Of a DNA stretch of 9,568 bases, positions 4,978 to 9,568 are shown piece by piece. The stretch lies in contig JAEYNG010000022.1 in NCBI GenBank assembly GCA_023412695.1, forward strand, positions 1 to 9,568, given 5' to 3'. The DNA is from Planctomycetota bacterium. Its GTDB lineage: Bacteria; Planctomycetota; Phycisphaerae; Phycisphaerales; UBA1924. The notes beneath the pieces were generated by a model, which saw only the letters and a program-made list of their open reading frames with translations, ran no database searches and was not told the origin of the DNA. Made by a program: the position numbers and the translations under genes. Numbering within the stretch: position 1 is the stretch's first letter; each line of letters opens with the position of its first letter.

Positions 4978-6661
4978 GCGCCGGATCGGCGTTTGCGACC
5001 AGAGATGCGCACACCGCGAGCAGCTCGTGTCGCTCGATCGGCTTGCTCATGTACTCGGTGCAGCCGGCGGCGAGGCATTCTTCCTTTGCGCCGGCCATCG
5101 CATGCGCCGTGAGCGCGAGCACCGGCGTCAGAACCCCACGGCCGCGCAGCGTCGCCGTCGCCTCGTAGCCGTCCATCACCGGCATCTGCATGTCCATGAT
5201 GATGACATCGAACGGCTTGCCCGAACGCTCGGCCTCGACCGCGGCCCCCACCGCCGCGGCACCGTCCCCGACGATTTCCAGGTCCACCCCGCTCCGGCCC
5301 AGAATGAACGTGAAGAGCCGTTGGTTGTCGGGGCCGTCCTCCGCGAGCAGGATCCGCCGCCCCTGCAGCGAGTTCAATCTGTCGCCGCCGAACGGAAGCG
5401 GGCGGACGCCCGTTCCACGTCCTCCGCTGGCGCGCGGCGCGCGGATGGTGAACGTGAAGCAGCTCCCTTTGCCGGGCGAACTGCTGACGACCAGGTCCCC
5501 GCCCATCGCCCGCGCCAACCGCCGCCCGATGGCCAGGCCGAGCCCCGTACCGCCGTACTTCCGCGTCATGGATGAATCGGCCTGCTCGAACGGCACAAAG
5601 ATGTGGTCGAGATGCTCCGCCTCGATCCCGATCCCTGTATCGACAACCTCGATCCGCAACGTGTCCCCTTCGGCATACGACGCGTTGAGCTGAACCTTTC
5701 CGGCGTGCGTGAACTTCACGGCGTTGTCCAGCAGGTTCAGGATCAGCTGCCGCACCCGCACCGCGTCGGCAACACAGCAGCGGGGGATCGCCCGGTCAAC
5801 GCTCACCGAGAACGCGACGTTCTTTGACTCCGCCCGCGGCCGCACAATCCGCTGCGCATCGTCGATGATGGCCCGCACATCGCACGCATGCGGCACGATC
5901 TTCAGCTCGCCCGCATCGATCTGCGACAGGTCGAGAATGTCGTTCACGAGCCCGAGCAGGTGCCGCGCGCTGCTCCGGACGGTCTCCAGCGATTCCGTGT
6001 GAAGCTCGGGGTCGAAGCCCTTGTCCGCGAGCAGATCGCTGAATCCAACGATCGCCGTGAGCGGCGTACGGATCTCGTGGCTCATGTTCGCAAGGAAGAG
6101 GGTCTTGGCGCGGCTCGACGCCTCCGCCGCGAGCTTCGCCGATACAAGCTCCGCCCACGCCGTCTCAAGCCGACGGACGCTGAGCCGGAGGTCAAGCTGG
6201 CTCGACACCTGCGCCGCCAGCGTCTTGAGAGCACGCATCTGCGATTCGGTCAGCGTCCGCGGCCGCGTGTCCTTGACGCACAGCGCCCCTACGCGGTGGC
6301 AGCCCTCGACTTTGATCGGTACACCGGCGTAAAACCGGATCGCGGCCTCGCCGGTCACCATCGGGTTGTCGCGGAATCGAGGATCCTTCAGCGCGTCCTC
6401 GACGACAAACGGCTCGTCGCTCTGAATCGTGTGGCTGCAGAACGCGATGCTCCGCGGCGTTTCGGAGATGTCCACGCCGATGCGGGCCTTGAACCACTGC
6501 CGATAGCCGTCGACCAGGCTTACCAGTGCGATCGGCGCGTCACAGATCGACGCCGCGAGCTGGGCGATGTCGTCATAGATCGGGTCGGGTTCAGTGTCGA
6601 GGATCGAGCAGGCGTTCAGGGCATCCAGGCGCGCGGCCTCGATCGAGCAGGGGTCAACCAT
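4958..6661 (-). CDS. Soluble GAF-domain hybrid histidine kinase with receiver
   Basis: A 567-residue cytoplasmic sensor kinase; no membrane segment or signal peptide is seen. Domains in order: an N-terminal GAF domain (about 20-155, with LVSLVD, FCSHTI and FYAGVPI motifs), a signalling helix (about 158-188), and a HisKA dimerisation domain with phospho-accepting His195 in MSHEIRTPL. The HATPase domain follows, with N-box NLLDNAVKF (309-317), G1 DTGIGI (341-346), F-box FVPFEQ (355-360) and G2 GGTGLGL (370-376). A glycine-rich linker (412-426) leads to a receiver with Asp442, phospho-acceptor Asp490 in IIMDMQMP, Thr518 and Lys540. All catalytic residues are present. The GAF ligand is not predictable; I see no bilin-binding Cys context. 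No partner regulator or HPt protein is adjacent, so it is an orphan whose phosphorelay continues elsewhere. A weak Shine-Dalgarno GAGG (6668-6671 on the complement) sits 6 nt before the ATG at 6661. The gene converges on and overlaps the DUF4259 gene by 20 bp. Confidence 0.95.
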   Translation of the reverse strand: MVDPCSIEAARLDALNACSILDTEPDPIYDDIAQLAASICDAPIALVSLVDGYRQWFKARIGVDISETPRSIAFCSHTIQSDEPFVVEDALKDPRFRDNPMVTGEAAIRFYAGVPIKVEGCHRVGALCVKDTRPRTLTESQMRALKTLAAQVSSQLDLRLSVRRLETAWAELVSAKLAAEASSRAKTLFLANMSHEIRTPLTAIVGFSDLLADKGFDPELHTESLETVRSSARHLLGLVNDILDLSQIDAGELKIVPHACDVRAIIDDAQRIVRPRAESKNVAFSVSVDRAIPRCCVADAVRVRQLILNLLDNAVKFTHAGKVQLNASYAEGDTLRIEVVDTGIGIEAEHLDHIFVPFEQADSSMTRKYGGTGLGLAIGRRLARAMGGDLVVSSSPGKGSCFTFTIRAPRASGGRGTGVRPLPFGGDRLNSLQGRRILLAEDGPDNQRLFTFILGRSGVDLEIVGDGAAAVGAAVEAERSGKPFDVIIMDMQMPVMDGYEATATLRGRGVLTPVLALTAHAMAGAKEECLAAGCTEYMSKPIERHELLAVCASLVANADPALTPRAG

Positions 6662-6832
6662 CGCTTGCCTCGTCTTTCATGGACGAAGAGACTGGAACTC
6701 AGCGGACGGAAATCGGCCCGCCGGTTCAAGCGCTGGAGCGTCCGAGGTCGCCGTCTGCGAATTCGGCCCAGCTTGTGCCGGGTATCGCGGATAGCAGGTT
6801 ATCGGACGCCTGGCCCGCCTCTCTCCTCCGGC

Positions 6833-6838
6833 TACACT
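6833..6838 (+). promoter_or_regulatory. Candidate -10 box for a leaderless PfkB-kinase transcript
   Basis: TACACT ends 8 nt before the ATG at 6847, with only cgccgacc between, so there is no Shine-Dalgarno. RNA starting at A6844 or at A6847 itself would have a leader of 0-3 nt. No good -35 is visible at 16-18 bp (around 6810 the bases are CTGGCC). The 185-bp gap 6662-6846 also serves the divergent kinase gene; TAACCT on the - strand (6796-6801) is a weak -10 candidate for it. I see nothing else in the gap. Confidence 0.45.
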
Positions 6839-6846
6839 CGCCGACC

Positions 6847-7785
6847 ATGTCACTCGTCGTCACAGGCACCATCGGAATCGACACCGTCTACACCCCCTCC
6901 GGCCACGCCGAGAGCGTGCTGGGCGGTTCCTGCACCTACTTCGCCGCCGCGGCGTCGTTCCATGCGCCCGTCCGGATCGTTGCCGCCGCCGGCGACGACC
7001 TGCCGGACGAGCACCTGGCGACCATCCGCCACTTCCCGACCATCGACGCGTCGGGGCTGGAGATCCGCAAGGGCTCCAAGACCTTCCGCTGGGGCGGGAA
7101 GTACCACGACAACATGGACCGGCGCGACACGCTCTATACCGAGCTCGGCGTGCTGATGGAGGCCCCGCCGCCGATCCCCGAGAAGTTCCGCGACTCGGAG
7201 TTCGTCTTCCTCGCGAACACGCACCCGGCGGTCCAGATGGGCATGCTCGAGGCGTTCCCGAATCGCCGCCTTGCAGTTGCCGACACGATGGACCTGTGGA
7301 TCAACACCGCCCGGCCCGAGCTCGACAAGCTCCTGACGAAGGTCGACGGGCTCGTGTTGAACTACGACGAAGCGGAGCTCATGACCGGCAAGCGCAACCC
7401 CGTCGCAGCCGCGAAGGCCATCCTCGAGATGGGGCCGTCGTTCGTCGTTGTGAAGAAGGGCGAGCACGGCTCACTTCTCATCCACCGCGAGGCCCTCGGC
7501 GCGCTCCCGGCCTACCCGGCGGAGACCGTGGGCGATCCGACGGGTGCCGGCGACTCCTTCGCTGGCGGCATGATGGGCTTCCTCGCGGGCGCGGCGGCGA
7601 AGCACCCGGGCAACGGCTCGCGGCGCGGCGTGTCGTTCGACTCACTCCTGCGGGCCCTCGCCCATGGCACCGTCATGGCGAGCTTCAATATCGAGAGCTT
7701 CAGCCTGAACCGCCTGAAGACCCTCAAGCGGGAGGAACTCGACGCCCGGTACGCTCAGTTTGCCGGGATGCTCCGCATCCATTGA
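6847..7785 (+). CDS. PfkB-family sugar or nucleoside kinase
   Basis: A 312-residue ribokinase-fold enzyme that transfers phosphate from ATP to a hydroxymethyl group of a sugar or nucleoside; cytoplasmic. The N-terminus VVTGTIGIDTVYT (4-16) and GGS (26-28) occupy the family's substrate-binding region. NYDEAE (172-177) corresponds to the NxxE motif. KKGEHGSL (203-210) and DPTGAGDSFAGG (230-241) form the nucleotide site and PfkB signature 2, with Asp236 the catalytic base. DTMDLWI (146-152) is typical of a subgroup in which I recall guanosine/adenosine-kinase-like members, but the substrate cannot be set from this sequence. The frame is open upstream to 6526, but that would overlap the divergent histidine kinase. 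The family alignment begins at 6847, where the -10-like element sits at leaderless spacing. The next + strand gene starts 40 bp downstream with its own promoter candidate. Confidence 0.92.
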   Translation: MSLVVTGTIGIDTVYTPSGHAESVLGGSCTYFAAAASFHAPVRIVAAAGDDLPDEHLATIRHFPTIDASGLEIRKGSKTFRWGGKYHDNMDRRDTLYTELGVLMEAPPPIPEKFRDSEFVFLANTHPAVQMGMLEAFPNRRLAVADTMDLWINTARPELDKLLTKVDGLVLNYDEAELMTGKRNPVAAAKAILEMGPSFVVVKKGEHGSLLIHREALGALPAYPAETVGDPTGAGDSFAGGMMGFLAGAAAKHPGNGSRRGVSFDSLLRALAHGTVMASFNIESFSLNRLKTLKREELDARYAQFAGMLRIH

Positions 7786-7789
7786 GGTC

Positions 7790-7817
7790 TTCACCGATCA
7801 GGGCCGGACGCTACGAT
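7790..7817 (+). promoter_or_regulatory. Candidate promoter for the amidotransferase-glycosylase pair
   Basis: TTCACC (7790-7795, four of six TTGACA positions) is 16 bp from TACGAT (7812-7817), which ends 8 nt before the ATG at 7826. As at 28 and 6847, the bases before the start (cccggtct) hold no Shine-Dalgarno, pointing to a leaderless or near-leaderless mRNA. The whole promoter fits in the 40-bp gap after the PfkB-family stop, so the pair may be transcribed independently of that gene. Confidence 0.45.
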
Positions 7818-7825
7818 CCCGGTCT

Positions 7826-8563
7826 ATGGCCATTGTCATCTTTCAGCACACCGCGACCGAGCACGCCGCACGCCTTGCAATGACGCTGCGTGACCACGGC
7901 AAGAAGCTCGATATCCGCCGCCTCGACCTCCCCGAGTCCGCGGCTAACCCGCACATCCCGGGCGACTTCGACTTTGTCGAGGGGGTCATCTCTCTCGGGG
8001 GGCAGATGAACGTCGGCGATGATTTTCCCTGGATGCAGCGGGAGATCGAGTACCTCGCCGAGGCGCACAAGCGCAACCTGCCGGTCGTCGGCATCTGCCT
8101 CGGGGCGCAGCTCATCGCCAAGGCCCTCGGCGGACAGGTCGGCCCGATGCAGGGTGGGCCGGAGTGGGGGATGATCCCCGTCCGCCAGTTCCCGGTGGCC
8201 AACACGGACATCATCCTGGCCGGCATCCCGTGGGAGGCTCCCCAGTTCCACGCCCACGGGCAGGAGGTCACCGCCCTTCCGCCCGGCGCGACCGCGTTGC
8301 AGGCCTCCGACAAGTGCAAGGTCCAGTCGTTTCGCGCCGGCATGCGGACGTATGGGTTCCAGTATCACTTCGAGTGCGACATGACGATGATCGAGGACTT
8401 CCTGACCTCCGGCGATCCGCAGCTGGTTGAGTCGGGCCTTGACCCCGCCCATGGTCTCGAAGAGGCGCGGATCCAGTACGAGATGTACGCGCGGACGAGC
8501 AACCGGCTGGCGGTCAACCTCGCGAGCTACCTCTTCCCCGTCACGCGGGCGATCACCGCCTGA
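7826..8563 (+). CDS. Class I glutamine amidotransferase-like protein
   Basis: A 245-residue protein of the GMP-synthase-like class I amidotransferase family, which hydrolyses glutamine to release ammonia for a partner enzyme or, in related proteins, removes glutamyl groups. The catalytic triad is present: nucleophile Cys91 in the elbow VVGICLGAQ (87-95), His181 and Glu183 in FQYHFE (178-183). SLGGQMNV (56-63) matches the family's oxyanion loop region, and FHAHGQEVTALPPGA (141-155) matches its substrate-side segment. The protein is freestanding with no synthetase domain, and no obvious ammonia-accepting partner is adjacent. The frame is open back to 7760, but that start would overlap the PfkB gene and add 22 residues before the family's usual MAIVIFQHT-like beginning, so the ATG at 7826 is preferred. 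The stop shares one base with the next start (TGATG, 8561-8565), indicating translational coupling to the DNA glycosylase. The substrate is unknown. Confidence 0.92.
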   Translation: MAIVIFQHTATEHAARLAMTLRDHGKKLDIRRLDLPESAANPHIPGDFDFVEGVISLGGQMNVGDDFPWMQREIEYLAEAHKRNLPVVGICLGAQLIAKALGGQVGPMQGGPEWGMIPVRQFPVANTDIILAGIPWEAPQFHAHGQEVTALPPGATALQASDKCKVQSFRAGMRTYGFQYHFECDMTMIEDFLTSGDPQLVESGLDPAHGLEEARIQYEMYARTSNRLAVNLASYLFPVTRAITA

Positions 8564-9568
8564 TGGGCACGAAGTTCGAACTCCCGGTCCCCCGCGATTA
8601 CGTGCTCGCACGGGACGTGTGCTCATACGGCTATTTCCTCCTTGCGCCCAGCCGGTGGGACCCGGCAACAGCAACCTACATCACGACCTTTGACCTCGGC
8701 GAACGCGCGGTCACGGTGCAGATCGCCCAAGGCCCGCGCACCGCGCCGACCGGGGTGCGCGACCTGCTCCGCCGCAGGGGTGTGCCGCTGACGATTACGG
8801 CCGATGCGAAGCTCGTCGCGGCGGAGAAGAAGACGCTCATCGCCCGTCTGTCGCGAATGCTCCGGCTCGACGAGGACCACACGCTGCTGGGCAGGTTCCA
8901 TAAGGCCGATGCCCGGTGGAAGGCCTCCGGCCGCGGCCGGCTCATGCGCTCGGGCACGTTGTTTGAAGACATTATCAAGACGGTGACCTCCTGCAATGTG
9001 ACGTGGCCGAGCACGATCATCATGAACCGGCGGCTGTGCGAGGTTCTCGGCCGGAAGAGCGATTCGGGTCAGTTCGCGTTCCCGACGGCCCAGCGAATCG
9101 CTCGTTCGCGACCGCAGACGCTCCGTGCCCGCTGCACGGTGGGATATCGCGATCGGCGGATCGTGGAGCTTGCGCAGCTGTTCGTTCGCGATAGCGGCCC
9201 GCCGATTCCGCCGGCGCTGGCGAAGAAGGGCGTCGTCTGGCCGACCCGCGGCGGCGGGTACGCCGCGTGGCTCGAGTCGCCCAACACACCGGATGAGCAC
9301 GTCCGCGCATCGCTGCTGGAGCTGCCGGGCATCGGCCCCTACGCCGCGGCGAACATCATGCAACTGCTCGGCCGGTACGCACACCTTCCGCTCGATACCG
9401 AGAGCATCCGGCACGCCAAGTCGATCCTCAAATACACCGGCAACGATCGCGAGCTGATGAAGAAGCTGCACGTGCACTACGAGCCGTTTGGCGAGCACCG
9501 CTTCCGGTCATACTGGTTCGAGCTGTGGCAGTACTATGAGGCCAAGCGGGGCCCGGCATGGACGTGGG
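8563..9568 (+). CDS. HhH-GPD base-excision DNA glycosylase (AlkA/OGG1-like), partial at 3' end
   Basis: 335 residues are visible with no stop before the window ends, so the C-terminus is missing. It is a base-excision repair enzyme that removes damaged bases from DNA. An N-terminal AlkA/OGG1-type domain (about 1-85) precedes the helical core. LFEDIIKTVTSCNVTW (133-148) matches the first conserved core segment. The helix-hairpin-helix is LLELPGIGPYAAANI (251-265), followed by LPLDTES with Asp278, the catalytic aspartate. Tyr260 lies where bifunctional enzymes such as OGG1 have the catalytic Lys, so it is probably a monofunctional glycosylase of the 3-methyladenine type; the exact lesion cannot be told. 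The ATG overlaps the amidotransferase stop by one base, with no Shine-Dalgarno of its own, so it likely depends on termination-reinitiation. A long antisense frame (8623-9498) is a shadow. Little sequence should remain beyond the window, since the core is already complete. Confidence 0.93.
   Translation, partial: MGTKFELPVPRDYVLARDVCSYGYFLLAPSRWDPATATYITTFDLGERAVTVQIAQGPRTAPTGVRDLLRRRGVPLTITADAKLVAAEKKTLIARLSRMLRLDEDHTLLGRFHKADARWKASGRGRLMRSGTLFEDIIKTVTSCNVTWPSTIIMNRRLCEVLGRKSDSGQFAFPTAQRIARSRPQTLRARCTVGYRDRRIVELAQLFVRDSGPPIPPALAKKGVVWPTRGGGYAAWLESPNTPDEHVRASLLELPGIGPYAAANIMQLLGRYAHLPLDTESIRHAKSILKYTGNDRELMKKLHVHYEPFGEHRFRSYWFELWQYYEAKRGPAWTW

Noticed and set aside
6526..6846. Longer start for the PfkB-family protein
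   Set aside because: The extra 107 residues would overlap the divergent histidine kinase and lie outside the family alignment, which begins at 6847.
5888..7156. 422-codon open frame on the + strand
   Set aside because: It is antisense to the histidine kinase and then out of frame through the PfkB-family gene; both real genes have intact motifs.
7760..7825. Longer start for the amidotransferase
   Set aside because: It would overlap the PfkB-family gene, adds residues before the family's N-terminal strand, and ignores the promoter-like element ending 8 nt before 7826.
8623..9498. 291-codon open frame on the - strand
   Set aside because: It is antisense to the HhH-GPD glycosylase, whose catalytic motifs are intact on the + strand.

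Overview
This is a dense, GC-rich bacterial chromosomal window (third codon positions almost all G or C) with about eight genes, and no mobile element, CRISPR array, rRNA or recognisable tRNA. The mix points to Planctomycetota, probably the Phycisphaerae side. The clues are an EF-G-like paralogue, a small exported protein of a type I associate with planctomycetes, a soluble GAF hybrid histidine kinase, and genes started by a -10-like hexamer just before the ATG instead of a Shine-Dalgarno. This placement is inference from gene style, not from a marker gene.

Layout. 28-687 (+) is a probable exported or lipid-anchored hypothetical protein. It converges on and overlaps queA (654-1799, -), the tRNA queuosine enzyme. 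1800-2492 has no convincing protein gene. It holds the queA leader with two hairpins, a foldable stretch on the + strand ending in a terminator-like hairpin with a T-tract (about 2229-2346), a -10 candidate (2396-2401), and an 11-bp hairpin directly before the Shine-Dalgarno of the next gene. 2493-4565 (+) is an EF-G-like translational GTPase, followed 13 bp later by a DUF4259 protein (4579-4977, +); the two form a probable operon. A soluble GAF-histidine kinase-receiver protein (4958-6661, -) converges on and overlaps the DUF4259 gene. A 185-bp divergent gap leads to a PfkB-family kinase (6847-7785, +), then a class I glutamine amidotransferase (7826-8563, +). The amidotransferase stop overlaps by one base the start of an HhH-GPD DNA glycosylase (8563 to beyond the window end, +).

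How it fits together. Most of this is housekeeping: tRNA modification, translation, base-excision repair, and small-molecule or nucleoside metabolism, plus one signalling protein. I see no obvious defence or biosynthetic system. The most distinctive signals are non-coding. Three genes (28, 6847, 7826) share a TACnnT hexamer ending exactly 8 nt before the ATG and lack a Shine-Dalgarno, which fits leaderless transcription. The queA-EF-G gap holds a terminator with no gene assigned to it, and the EF-G-like gene has a structured leader. The tight amidotransferase-glycosylase coupling is the most interesting protein-level association.
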